Made by a program: the position numbers and the translations under genes. Shown piece after piece: positions 7,106-16,000 of a stretch of 16,609 nucleotides of DNA. The notes under the pieces are model-generated. The model was not told the origin of the DNA. It made no database searches and saw only the letters and a program-made list of their open reading frames with translations. The stretch is from assembly GCA_003648575.1 (NCBI GenBank), contig QMPN01000038.1, positions 1 through 16,609 on the forward strand. The letters are read 5' to 3'. Source of the stretch: Bacteroidota bacterium (GTDB lineage Bacteria; Bacteroidota; Bacteroidia; Bacteroidales; B18-G4). Every line of letters starts with the position of its first letter. Within the stretch, counting starts at the first letter, position 1.

Positions 7106-7327
7106 TCAATACTCATCTTCGTGGAAGAAAAAATCTTCCTTGGTCGGATAGTCCGGCCAAATGTCCTCAATGCTTTCGTAAACTTCTCCTTCATCCTCGA
7201 TCTCACGAAGGTTTTCAATCACCTCCTGGGGCGCTCCAGACCTGATGCTAAAATCAATCAGTTCATCCTTGGTGGCGGGCCATGGAGCGTCTTCAAGTTT
7301 AGAAGCTAATTCAAGGGTCCAATACAT
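7106..7327 (-). CDS. DUF2795 domain-containing protein
   Basis: This 73-residue acidic protein belongs to DUF2795, a small family widespread in the Bacteroidota. The N-terminus MYWTLELASKLEDAPWPATK and the C-terminus WPDYPTKEDFFFHEDEY are strongly typical, and the full family length is present. It is soluble and cytoplasmic. Related DUF2795 domains have been likened to small helical regulatory or nucleic-acid-associated domains, but the role is not established. It has its own well-formed promoter (7353-7383) and a downstream terminator, so it is probably a single-gene unit. Confidence 0.92.
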   Translation of the reverse strand: MYWTLELASKLEDAPWPATKDELIDFSIRSGAPQEVIENLREIEDEGEVYESIEDIWPDYPTKEDFFFHEDEY

Positions 7328-7352
7328 GTGAATTATTGCTTTAAAATTTCTG

Positions 7353-7383
7353 CAAAAATAAGGGAATTTTTAAAAAAGTCAAG
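7353..7383 (-). promoter_or_regulatory. Promoter of the DUF2795 gene
   Basis: On the minus strand TATTTTTG (7360-7353) matches the -7 consensus TAnnTTTG exactly, and CTTG (7383-7380) is a 3-of-4 match to the -33 TTTG. The gap between them is exactly 19 bases, the spacing typical of the Bacteroidota. Transcription would begin about 20 bases before the ATG at 7327. Confidence 0.7.
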
Positions 7384-7395
7384 TACTTTTTTTAA
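7370..7395 (-). terminator. AT-rich inverted repeat, possible terminator after pduO
   Basis: TTAAAAAAGT (7370-7379) pairs with ACTTTTTTTAA (7385-7395) around the loop CAAGT, with one bulged T. It lies about 15 bases past the pduO stop. Read on the minus strand the second arm ends in a T run, so it could end the ABC-pduO transcript, although the stem is weak. The -33 element of the next promoter sits in its loop. Confidence 0.4.
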
Positions 7396-7410
7396 CAAGG
7401 CGAAAAACGC

Positions 7411-7974
7411 TCAAACCCTAGGTTTCCAAAGGGTTTCAGGAGCATCGTGGTCTTTGGCTACTTTTCTGGCCAACACAAAAAGGTAGTCAGAAAGGCGATT
7501 TAGGTATTTGATATTCAGTGAAGTTACGGGATGAATCTCTGATAATCGGATGGTAATTCTTTCCGCCCGTCGACAAATACATCTGGCAATATGGCAATGT
7601 GAAACGGCCGGATGTCCGCCGGGGAGGATGAAATTAGAAAGGGGCTCAAGCTCTTCATTCATCTGGTCGATGGCCGATTCCAGCCTCAATATATCTGTTT
7701 CTGCGATCTCCGGAAGCGGCCTGCTGAGCTGTGTATCAGGGTCATGGGCCAGCTGCGATTCGATGGTGAAAAGCCTGTCCTGGACCTCGATCAGGAGTGC
7801 TTTAAGCTCTTCCGAAATATCCTGATCACGAACTAATCCAATATATGATTTCAATTCATCTACAGTGCCATAAGCTTCGATCCGTGGATGACACTTGGGC
7901 ACCCTGGTTCCGCCAATAAGGGAAGTTTGCCCTTTATCGCCGGTTTTGGTATATATCTTAAATTCTTCAGACAT
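7411..7974 (-). CDS. pduO: PduO-type cob(I)yrinic acid a,c-diamide adenosyltransferase
   Basis: This enzyme moves the adenosyl group of ATP to reduced corrinoid, making adenosylcobalamin for radical enzymes such as methylmalonyl-CoA mutase. The protein has 187 residues, normal for the PduO (MmaB) class. Diagnostic motifs are TKTGDKGQTSL (9-19, ATP binding), RIEAYGTVDEL (31-41), FILPGG (115-120), RCICRRAER (131-139) and YLNRLSDYLFVLAR (157-170). It is cytoplasmic. Its ATG lies 3 bases after the stop of the ABC ATPase gene, so the two are co-transcribed. That pairing does not prove a shared job. No other cobalamin genes are in the window. Confidence 0.94.
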   Translation of the reverse strand: MSEEFKIYTKTGDKGQTSLIGGTRVPKCHPRIEAYGTVDELKSYIGLVRDQDISEELKALLIEVQDRLFTIESQLAHDPDTQLSRPLPEIAETDILRLESAIDQMNEELEPLSNFILPGGHPAVSHCHIARCICRRAERITIRLSEIHPVTSLNIKYLNRLSDYLFVLARKVAKDHDAPETLWKPRV

Positions 7975-7977
7975 ATC

Positions 7978-8712
7978 TTATTTAACAGTTGCCATGTTTT
8001 TGTAAAAACTCATGGTACGGATGTCCTCATTCTTCTTATCAGAAGCGATATTGCCGTCGATCATCCTAATGATACGGTGTGCATGCAGTGCGATGTCCTC
8101 TTCATGGGTAACCACGATAATCGTATTTCCCAGCTTATGGATTTCTTCGAGCAAACCCATGATCTCGATGGATGTCTTGGAATCCAGGTTTCCTGTTGGC
8201 TCATCAGCAAGAATAATGGATGGCTCATTGACCAGGGCCCTGGCAACAGCTACACGCTGCCTCTGCCCACCGGATAATTCATTGGGTTTGTGTGTGATCC
8301 TGTCGGTGAGGTGGACATTGTCGAGTGCTTTTTTTGCCATTTCTACCCTCTTCGCTTTACTAAAGCCTGCATATATCAAGGGAAGGGTCACATTTTCGAG
8401 TGCAGTAGAGCGTGGTAACAAGTTGAAAGTTTGAAAGATGAATCCAATTTCCTTGTTTCGGATCTCCGCCAGCTGGTTATCGTTGAGCTGGCTAACATCC
8501 TTGCCATTAAGGAAGTAATTTCCTCCTGTCGGGGTGTCCAGACATCCCAGCATATTCATCAGGGTGGATTTCCCTGAGCCTGATGGCCCCATCAGGGCAA
8601 CAAACTCATTTTTATCTATAGTTAAGGTTATTGAACGGAGAGCTTTCACTGTTTCCGTACCCACGACAAAATGTCGTGCAATTTCATTTAGGTTGATCAC
8701 TTCCTGGCTCAT
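7978..8712 (-). CDS. ABC transporter ATP-binding protein, LolD/MacB type
   Basis: This 244-residue ATPase powers a FtsX-like permease of the LolCDE/MacB class, which handles lipoproteins, peptides or drugs at the inner membrane. Motifs are complete: Walker [10 protein letters not shown] (42-50), Q-loop Gln94 in [10 protein letters not shown], signature LSGGQ (146-150), Walker [13 protein letters not shown] (166-177) and switch His203. The FNLLP and DEPTGNLD forms mark this subfamily. No permease gene adjoins it, so the partner is encoded elsewhere and the substrate cannot be assigned. It is the first gene of a pair with pduO. Confidence 0.93.
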   Translation of the reverse strand: MSQEVINLNEIARHFVVGTETVKALRSITLTIDKNEFVALMGPSGSGKSTLMNMLGCLDTPTGGNYFLNGKDVSQLNDNQLAEIRNKEIGFIFQTFNLLPRSTALENVTLPLIYAGFSKAKRVEMAKKALDNVHLTDRITHKPNELSGGQRQRVAVARALVNEPSIILADEPTGNLDSKTSIEIMGLLEEIHKLGNTIIVVTHEEDIALHAHRIIRMIDGNIASDKKNEDIRTMSFYKNMATVK

Positions 8713-8729
8713 CGTTCTGTGCTTTTATG

Positions 8730-8737
8730 CAAATGTA
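8730..8737 (-). promoter_or_regulatory. -7 promoter element of the ABC ATPase gene
   Basis: TACATTTG on the minus strand matches TAnnTTTG and would start a transcript roughly 12-15 bases before the ATG at 8712. The -33 position falls inside the heptamer repeat and shows no TTTG. Confidence 0.55.
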
Positions 8738-8743
8738 CTAAAA

Positions 8744-8812
8744 TACTGGTTACTGGTTACTGGTCACTGGTTACTGGTTACTGGTTACTAACTCAACCCT
8801 CAACCCTCAAAA
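8744..8812. repeat. Compound tandem heptamer repeat
   Basis: CTGG recurs at 8746, 8753, 8760, 8767, 8774 and 8781 with an exact 7-base period (units CTGGTTA, one CTGGTCA). A degenerate CTAA unit at 8788 follows, then a second array, CTCAACC, at 8792, 8799 and 8806. It fills the whole gap between two minus-strand genes and runs into the coding end of the upstream one, where the third CTCAA unit supplies the TGA stop (8807-8809). Confidence 0.9.
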
Positions 8813-9604
8813 CTTCAGTATAAAATTCTCTTTCGCAATATCTTTTTTAAAAAGCAGTATTCCTGTCCTGAAAAGATCAATGGAAACGCTCACTTTCTCA
8901 TTTGCCCTGATCTCATTCCACGCCTGTTCCATGCCTTTCGACCAATGGATGTCGTCAATGATGACCATGCTTCCCTCATGTAATTTGGGCAGGATCAGCC
9001 GGAAATACTCAATTGTAGGTTCCCGGCGGTGATTGCCATCCACCAGCACGAAATCGAGTTTATCAAACTTGATGAGTGTTTTTTCAAGCAAGAGGTCAAA
9101 ATTGCCCATGGCCAGCTCAATATTATTAATCCCAAAGCTGTTAAAGTTTTCCATGGCCTTTTCAGCGATCATAGCGCAGCCTTCCATAGTGACAAAATTA
9201 CTTTTTGGAGCTGCGGTGGCAATATAAAGGCTGCTGATTCCCATGGCGGTACCAATTTCCAATACATCATCGGGTTTATTGAACTCCACAAGGCGATGGA
9301 TGAGTTTTCCGCATTTTGGGCTGATAGAGGAGTGGCGTGTTACATTTTTAACCTGTCGAAACCTGACTTTATACTCATTTTTGCCCGAACCGGTGCCGAA
9401 ATCCGTTGTTTCGAGCAGACTGCGCTGGCGAAGCAGCGATCTGCGTTGTTTCTCTATTGCATCATATGTGCTGCGGCTGTTTTTATCCAGGATAACTTCA
9501 GTATAGAACTCGTATACAAAGGGGGAGTGTACCTTGAACATCGACCTGGCACCAAATCTATATTTCAGGAAGGGAATAACACTTCTTATCTTTCGAGTGA
9601 TCAC
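8807..9604 (-). CDS. Class I SAM methyltransferase, O-methyltransferase-like
   Basis: This 265-residue protein has the core of the catechol O-methyltransferase-like group (Methyltransf_24/3). SAM motif I is VLEIGTAMGISSLYIAT (114-130). The acidic pair and metal-site-like residues are visible in FVLVDGNHRREP (186-197) and VIIDDIHWSKGM (214-225). The N-terminal region FKVHSPFVYEFY (23-34) is common in Bacteroidota members of unknown substrate. The start is GTG at 9602-9604, one base after the stop of the upstream gene, which suggests translational coupling; an internal ATG at residue 22 is the alternative but would trim the conserved region closely. Fold confident, substrate unknown. Confidence 0.87.
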   Translation of the reverse strand: MITRKIRSVIPFLKYRFGARSMFKVHSPFVYEFYTEVILDKNSRSTYDAIEKQRRSLLRQRSLLETTDFGTGSGKNEYKVRFRQVKNVTRHSSISPKCGKLIHRLVEFNKPDDVLEIGTAMGISSLYIATAAPKSNFVTMEGCAMIAEKAMENFNSFGINNIELAMGNFDLLLEKTLIKFDKLDFVLVDGNHRREPTIEYFRLILPKLHEGSMVIIDDIHWSKGMEQAWNEIRANEKVSVSIDLFRTGILLFKKDIAKENFILKF

Positions 9605-9605
9605 G

Positions 9606-11159
9606 CTATTTAAATGCCAGTTTGTTAAAATAAAATACAGTGCGTTTTCCGCCTGAGATCCTGTTGTTCTTAATTTTCTGGTATCCGTAGCAGATAAAAT
9701 AACTTCCGTACCAGTGCATCATCTTACTGCCCAGATCCTCCATCAGCTTATCACCTTTATATTTACTTTCAATGGCGATATTCTGCAACTTGTTTTCCTC
9801 TTCATCGGCACTGGCGATCTGATAGTAGAGCTTGTTCTGGCTGGAATAAAAAAAGGCAAGTTCGTCCTGCTTCACAAAGGTTTCCATGTACCTCGACAGC
9901 TTAAAGGTGAGGATGTCACGGATCTCAACGCCATCATTCCATACCAGCTTCCCATCTGCCGAGAAGGCCCCTACAAGCCCGGAAATATAGTTGTACCCAT
10001 CAAAAACTGTATACGTCTGAGGTATGGGCCTCCCATAATAGTCGTAATACATATTGGTTACGGTCCGATATTCGGGATAATATGCCTCTGCTAATAGAAC
10101 AAAATTTCCTTTAAACGGAATCACATCATGGAGCAGGAGGGTATATTCAAGTGAGTATTCTTCACCTTTGCTCTTCTGCTTTTCAGCCTTTTTTCTCAGG
10201 TCGGCTATAGTCTTGCTGCTCAAACTTCTAAACATCTCTTCGAATTCAAGGAAATTGTAATAGTTTATATATACTTCTTTTTCCCCCTCGAATCTTGTGA
10301 CAAAGAATCCGGCAGTTTCCGGGCCTGTTTCATCATCATTATCGCTTACCCGTGAAGCATCATTGCTATAGGTCCCCATTATAAGCAGCGTATCGCCTGC
10401 ACTGTATGCGATCCGTGCTTCATTCATCACCTTCTTCTCCATAGCCGGATTGATCTTATAGGTGTTTTCATGTTGGCCTGCCTTGTCCAACTGCAGGATG
10501 AGGATGGCATTCTGCTTCTTTCCCAGGTAGTTTTCCACGATTACAAAGATCTTATCATCTTCAGTATCGTAATGTATGTCCTGAATGATATTCAGCCCTT
10601 CAATTTCAGGCTTGATCTGTTTCGACGACCCGCTTAAGAGGTCAATAAATTGCAGGGAGGGCTCAAACCTGCTGTTATTGAATGCGATGATGGCATTTTC
10701 ATGATGCAGGCTGAAATGGACAGGTTCCGATTTTTCCGGTCCTGAGGCATTGAATAATTCAAGTTTGTTAATGTGGTAATCAATCTTAAGGATTTGAATG
10801 TTATGTTGCGATTTCTGCTTATCTACATCCATGAAAAGCAGGTAAGTATTATTGTCGCCGTGTACAAAAGCTTTGAACTTTACACCGGTGATGAGGGCTG
10901 TATCAGCCAGCCATTGCTGCTGCATGTTCTTGCTGTAGAGGGCAAAATGCCAGATGCGTGTATCAATACCACCGCCCCGTTTTTCACTTTCAAAGAATAC
11001 CAGCAAGCCATTTTCGCCACAGGGCACAATATTATAGTTTTCCATGTCGAGGTTGGCATTTAACTCAACGCGGAGGAGCCCTTTCCGTTGTGCCAGAGCT
11101 TGCTCTGATGATCCGAGAAAGCATACCAGCAGTATTATAAGCGGGATAATAATTCTCAT
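9606..11159 (-). CDS. Secreted or periplasmic protein of unknown function, beta-rich
   Basis: This is a 517-residue protein with a clear signal peptide: MRIIIPLIILLVCFLG, then a cleavage region near SEQALAQ (residues 18-24). The mature part alternates short hydrophobic strands with polar turns (for example GLLVFFESEK, NTYLLFMDVDKQ, DKIFVIVENYLG, DTLLIMGTYSND, GNFVLLAEAYYPEY), a pattern like a beta-propeller. A charged helical insert (ADLRKKAEKQKSKGEEY) lies near residues 312-328. There is no T9SS sorting domain. I recognise no family. I chose ATG 11157-11159 because the signal peptide begins there; the reading frame stays open upstream but runs through the terminator of the preceding gene. 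It is coupled to the methyltransferase downstream. Confidence 0.8.
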   Translation of the reverse strand: MRIIIPLIILLVCFLGSSEQALAQRKGLLRVELNANLDMENYNIVPCGENGLLVFFESEKRGGGIDTRIWHFALYSKNMQQQWLADTALITGVKFKAFVHGDNNTYLLFMDVDKQKSQHNIQILKIDYHINKLELFNASGPEKSEPVHFSLHHENAIIAFNNSRFEPSLQFIDLLSGSSKQIKPEIEGLNIIQDIHYDTEDDKIFVIVENYLGKKQNAILILQLDKAGQHENTYKINPAMEKKVMNEARIAYSAGDTLLIMGTYSNDASRVSDNDDETGPETAGFFVTRFEGEKEVYINYYNFLEFEEMFRSLSSKTIADLRKKAEKQKSKGEEYSLEYTLLLHDVIPFKGNFVLLAEAYYPEYRTVTNMYYDYYGRPIPQTYTVFDGYNYISGLVGAFSADGKLVWNDGVEIRDILTFKLSRYMETFVKQDELAFFYSSQNKLYYQIASADEEENKLQNIAIESKYKGDKLMEDLGSKMMHWYGSYFICYGYQKIKNNRISGGKRTVFYFNKLAFK

Positions 11160-11223
11160 CTTAATGGATGTGCATTGCCATAACAATAATAACAATTTTT
11201 TCGATGAAATATTTGATGCTGCA

Positions 11224-11261
11224 AGAAAAAAGGGCCCCGAAAACAAATTCATCGGGACCCT
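11224..11261 (-). terminator. Rho-independent terminator of the 548-residue T9SS gene
   Basis: On the minus strand AGGGTCCCGA and TCGGGGCCCT form a 10-base stem with one mismatch around an 11-base loop (11231-11240 with 11252-11261), followed by TTTTTTC. It lies 27 bases after the stop of the upstream gene. Confidence 0.88.
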
Positions 11262-11288
11262 GAAGATTGTTATCGTATTGAACTGATA

Positions 11289-12935
11289 TTATTCAATAAT
11301 CAGTTTTTTGATTGCGGTATTTCCTGCTTCATCGGTGCAGCGCATCAGGTAGATGCCACTATTGATATTTCCAAGATCAATACTGCCTTCACCTATGATG
11401 TTTGTTTCATCCATTACTTTTTGACCACTGAGAGTGTATATATTAACAGTCAGCTTAACATTTTCATCGCTGCTGATAAATACCCTGTCGGTGGCAGGAT
11501 TTGGAAAAATATTCACTTCAGCTTCAATGCTATGAATATCATCGACTCCAAGTACTTCATTACCTGTGATGAAGATGTCATCCAACTCCCAGGTGGCAGC
11601 ATCAGAAGCTGTTGAAGTATATTTGAAAGCAACGTATACTGCAGTGCCGCTAACACTTGATATGTCAATGTCGCCACTGGATATCCAGTCAAAGAAATCA
11701 GGTGAAGATACATATGAAAGATCGGTCCAGGTAGCTGATGATGGATCGCTTCCATTGTAATCATTTGAGATCATCGCCTCAAGAGCGGGGCCATCATATC
11801 CGACAGCATTGTAGAAGTTCAATGTTTCTGCAGTGTAATTTTCGAAATTCATGGCAGGAGAGATCAGCCAGTCTTCGTTTGCATTTGCTCCACCATCATA
11901 TCCTGAGCATTTTGCACAGGATGATCCACCGACACCATGTTCAATATCAATTTCCCATTCCTGAGCGCCACTAATGCTGACCTGTTGCCAGTCTCCAAAA
12001 CCATCTTCAAAATTGATTGTTTCGATAATAGCTACGTCAGGTGTTGATGCTGTAGCTGCAGGAGCAGTCCCATCATTTTTATAATCAATATCTGCGGCAC
12101 CGTTTGTATATGGATATATTTTGAAAAAGTATGGGGTATTCCCATTCAGGTTGGCAAAAGTGCATGTTCCGGCTCCAAATCCAATGTTCAGAGCTCCTGA
12201 ACCATCGGCCAGGTCGGGATCGTCAGCTACAGGAGTGCCATCTACTGGCGCTGTAATATTATCTTCGGTGCTTCCCAGAACAAGGTATCCGCTTGGTAAT
12301 TGGGCGCCAATCGCATCTACCCAGCTCAGGTTAATGGAAACTCCGGCAGCTTCTGCCATAAAATCGGTCGGATAATTTGTGGGTTCCGGTGAAATACCGG
12401 CTGCCATGATGCTGAAATCATCGTAGTATACAGTTCCGCCGATGAAATTGTTTTCATGATAAACCCTCACTTCAAGACGGAATCCGTCTGCATTAGCGGG
12501 TGCTGTAAGTTGTAGGGTAAAATGCTGCCATTCAGGATCATTGGTAGAATACTCATCCGGCCTCAACTCTGCCTGGTTGTCAACAAGGGTTGATGCCCCT
12601 TCCAGCCAGTAAGACCAAATTCTTGTTTTGGCAGTGGTATCGTTATCCTTATACCAATAGCTGATGGTATAATTAACACCGCCAACGATGCTGGCAACGT
12701 TTTGCTGCAGGTCCTTTGAACTGCTTTCTGAATGATGTGCGGCATATAATGTCCCTCCACCAGGAGGATTACCTTTGGCCTGAGCGATATTCTCGGCTTT
12801 ATCCCAATCGGTGGGTGTGTTTCCGCTGTCCCACAACTCAAGGTCTCCATTAACCACGAGCTCCTGGGCCTGGCTCATGCCGGCCGGGAGGGTGATAATC
12901 AGGGCAAGAATAAAAAGAATGTAAAGATTTTTCAT
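11289..12935 (-). CDS. T9SS cargo protein with CBM-like, Fn3-like and choice-of-anchor J domains
   Basis: This 548-residue protein is exported by Sec and then by the type IX system. The signal peptide is about 1-23 (MKNLYILFILALIITLPAG, cleavage near SQAQ). A jelly-roll, carbohydrate-binding-like domain follows (about 25-178, starting LVVNGDLELWDSG and ending TVYYDDFSI). Next come an Fn3-like segment (about 183-300, PEPTNYPTDF to NDGTAPAATAST) and a choice-of-anchor J/cleaved-adhesin-type domain (about 306-457, NEDWLISPAMNF and TWELDDIFITG). The C-terminal sorting domain (about 470-548) has the IFPNPATDRVFI start and the SGIYLMR motif, ending KKLIIE. No catalytic motif was seen, so binding or adhesion is more likely than enzymatic action. 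The Fn3-like and J domains are clearly paralogous to those of the next gene upstream. Confidence 0.92.
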   Translation of the reverse strand: MKNLYILFILALIITLPAGMSQAQELVVNGDLELWDSGNTPTDWDKAENIAQAKGNPPGGGTLYAAHHSESSSKDLQQNVASIVGGVNYTISYWYKDNDTTAKTRIWSYWLEGASTLVDNQAELRPDEYSTNDPEWQHFTLQLTAPANADGFRLEVRVYHENNFIGGTVYYDDFSIMAAGISPEPTNYPTDFMAEAAGVSINLSWVDAIGAQLPSGYLVLGSTEDNITAPVDGTPVADDPDLADGSGALNIGFGAGTCTFANLNGNTPYFFKIYPYTNGAADIDYKNDGTAPAATASTPDVAIIETINFEDGFGDWQQVSISGAQEWEIDIEHGVGGSSCAKCSGYDGGANANEDWLISPAMNFENYTAETLNFYNAVGYDGPALEAMISNDYNGSDPSSATWTDLSYVSSPDFFDWISSGDIDISSVSGTAVYVAFKYTSTASDAATWELDDIFITGNEVLGVDDIHSIEAEVNIFPNPATDRVFISSDENVKLTVNIYTLSGQKVMDETNIIGEGSIDLGNINSGIYLMRCTDEAGNTAIKKLIIE

Positions 12936-12948
12936 AGCTATTGTTTTA

Positions 12949-12990
12949 TTGATTTGAAAAGAAAGCCATTCCTGCCCTGGAGCAGGAATG
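12949..12990 (-). terminator. Perfect hairpin between the two T9SS genes
   Basis: CATTCCTGC (12967-12975) and GCAGGAATG (12982-12990) form a perfect 9-base stem with a 6-base loop. On the minus strand it is followed by GCTTTCTTTTC. It lies 23 bases after the upstream gene stop. Because no -7 element is visible before the downstream ATG at 12935, it may be a partial terminator letting some transcription through. Confidence 0.7.
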
Positions 12991-13013
12991 ACTTATAGGT
13001 TAGTTTATACTGT

Positions 13014-16000
13014 TTATTTAATGATCAGTTTCCCCGTCTCAAGCACATTGCTTTCGGTCAGGTACCTGATGAAATATATTCCTGAATCCAGATGGTCGAG
13101 GTTCAGCACAGTGCTTCCTGCAGGAATCCTGTTATTGAGGATCTGCTGGCCTGTCAGGTTGAAAATGCTCAGGGTGATATCTTCACCGCTGGTATTTTCT
13201 ATGTTCAGGATGCTAGTGGCCGGGTTTGGATATATCTTAACGAAGCCTTCGGCTCCCAGTTCAGAGATGCCAATCGGATGAACATCGATATATTCTTCTT
13301 TCACCATGGTGTCCTCGCCATAATCGTTACCAACAGTCAGGGTAACGTCGTAGAGGCCTACAACAGCCCAGGTAATGGGCTCCGGAGTCTCCAGCATGGA
13401 TGTGGCCGGTGTTCCGTCCTCGAAGGTCCATGACCAGGTAGTAATGGTTCCTGTTGAAAGGTCGGTAAAGTTGACTCCTTGTCCGACAGCCGGGTTGGTG
13501 GCATCGGCTTCGAAATCAGCAACAGGAGCATAATCTACTGAGATATAGTCCATCTTCATCAGCATGGATGTTCCACCAAAGTCATTTTCAACTTCCAGTG
13601 TTACATCATAGGTTCCCTGTGTGGCATACATGATACCGCTTGGGTTCTGATCTGTAGAAGTAGCAGGGTCACCTCCTTCAAATGTCCATAACCATGAGAC
13701 CATGGTTCCTCCGCTCGACATATCTGAAAAGTTGGTGGTTCCACCAACCAGTACAGTCGTGTCTGCAGCCTTGAAGTTGGCAGTAGGCATGATCATCGAG
13801 CATCCTGCCATTGGTGTAGCCCAGATCGTATCGCCTGCGCCATTAATAGCTGCAAATTCAGTTGATGCAGCCCAGTTTTCTGCAAGACCGTTATCGAGGT
13901 TGGCATCACAAAGTGTGAGCGAAGGCCCGAAACCATCGGCCAGAGTATCCCATGGCAGATAGTCATCGTAATGAACGGAGTCGACAAACATTCCACTTGC
14001 ATCGTAGAGTTGGATCAATTCCCCTGAATTACTGAGTGCACCACTGGTCCACTCATAAGCAGTAATGCCAAATGTGCTGGCAAGTGCTGTAGCATTTATC
14101 CCAACTACCAGGTATTCTGCCGGATTCAGTGTCACTGCCGGGAAGGTGTAAGTAACGCCATTTACAAATTCGAAATCGGTTAAATCAACGGCGTCTGCAC
14201 CGTTATTGTAGAGCTCAATAAACTCGAGCGAATCATTTCCACTTTCCGGTGGGTTGTACATGATCTCAGTAATCACGATCTCAGGAGCAATATAAGCTTC
14301 AATAATAGAGAAAGTGTTCTGGCTTTCCCCAATAGGGCCAGCATTCAGATCAGAAATACGTATAATGTAGTCGTCGCCGGGTGCCTGGCTGCCCATGATA
14401 TTCCAGGAGAAAGATAGATCACCTGAAGGAATATTGTTTACCAGCAGTTGTGGAGCCCAGGTATTGGTGTCGATGAGCTCGATCTTTAATTGTCCAGCAT
14501 AATTAACAGTATCCCAGGTTATTACGTGCATAGAGCCTTGTTCCCATATTTCCCCGCCTGAAGGTGAGGTCACCATGATAGTCGGATCATCCGGGAAGTT
14601 TCTCCACCCTGGTGTTCCCAGATCAGCCTGAAGGCTGGCAGCCCAGTTTTCACCGAGTTCATTGTCAAGGGAAGGATCAAGCAGGGACAGTGAAGGTCCG
14701 TTTCCATCTGGTTCTGTTGGCCATGGAGAGCCGTCATCGTAAGGTACAATATCGGCCGAGAGTCTACCCGCACTAAATAGGTTTACGTCATCACCGCCAT
14801 TATTTAAGTAAATATTTGTTTGCAGGGTGCCATCCAGATCGGGAGTGAAGGGGAAATTTCCTGCACTGGATAATTTGATAGTATAATATTGATCCGGACT
14901 TAGTACAGTTCCGCTGGGGATTGCAATAGGCGTATTGGTGGGTGTATTATCCTGGACAAACCATCCACCAATTTCAATATCTTCGGTAGTGTTGTTGTAA
15001 AGTTCTATCCATTCTTCATCATCACCCGGTGAGTTGTACATGATCTCGTTGATCACAACACCACCTGGTTCATAGGAATCTACAAGCACCATAACATTGT
15101 CGAACTCCCAGGTTTTGGCTCCGTCGGTGGGATTAGAATAATAAACAAAAGCAATATGAACCTCGGTATCAATACCCGAAAGGTCAATGTTTCCTGAACT
15201 TACCCATGCCCAGCCGCCGGGTGAAAGTGTGGCTGTAAGATCATTCCAGGTGGCTGTTGACGGATCTCCGCCGTCATCATAATTGGTAGAGTATTTAACT
15301 TCCAGTTCAGGTCCAGAATAGTTACATGCACTCATGAAAGTTAGTGCAGGGTTGAGGGCCCCAGCAAGGTCGAAACGCGGAGATATCAGCCAGTCTTCAT
15401 TATCCAATGCATTTGGATGAACATATCCGCTTATTTGCGCGCAGTTGCTACCTCCTATACCGAAAGAATTGTCGCGATCCCATACTTGATCTCCAAGCAT
15501 GTTCACAGTATCCCATGCCATCCAGCTCCAGTCAAAGTCCTCGTAAAGCAACAATGAAGTAGTCACCGCGGTAGCTTCAGGATATGTACCATCCGTTTTG
15601 AAATCTATATCAGTACCGCCATTCGTATAAGGGAATATGGCGAAATAATATATTGTGCTTGTGGCAAGATCAGAAAAAGTAAAAGTCTCGTTGCCAAATG
15701 CTACATTCTTGGCTCCGGCACCATCGCTCAGGTCCAGGTCATCAGCTACTGCTGTACCATCCACTGGAGCGACAATGTCGTCAGCTTCGCTGATAAATAC
15801 AACATATGCACCTGGTAACTGGGCTCCCGTTGCATCTGTCCAGCTTGTTTCAACTGCATTACCCATATCCATTGCGCCAAAATTGGTAGGATAGTTGGTA
15901 GGTTCCGGCAATGGACCGCCACTGAGGCTCTGGCCGGTATTTAATGCTCCTTCAGTTGAAGTAATTGGCCCCCCCCAGGTGAAGGAACTGTAAACAGTTC

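Noticed and set aside
8744..8812. CRISPR array
   Set aside because: Units are 7 bases with no spacers and no cas genes are present.
9029..9613. Long open frame on the plus strand opposite the methyltransferase
   Set aside because: It is antisense to a well-supported enzyme with intact motifs, and its translation shows no recognisable domain.
11160..11252. A 31-residue N-terminal extension of the secreted unknown protein
   Set aside because: The extension is encoded by the terminator hairpin of the preceding gene, and a clean signal peptide begins at the internal ATG 11159.
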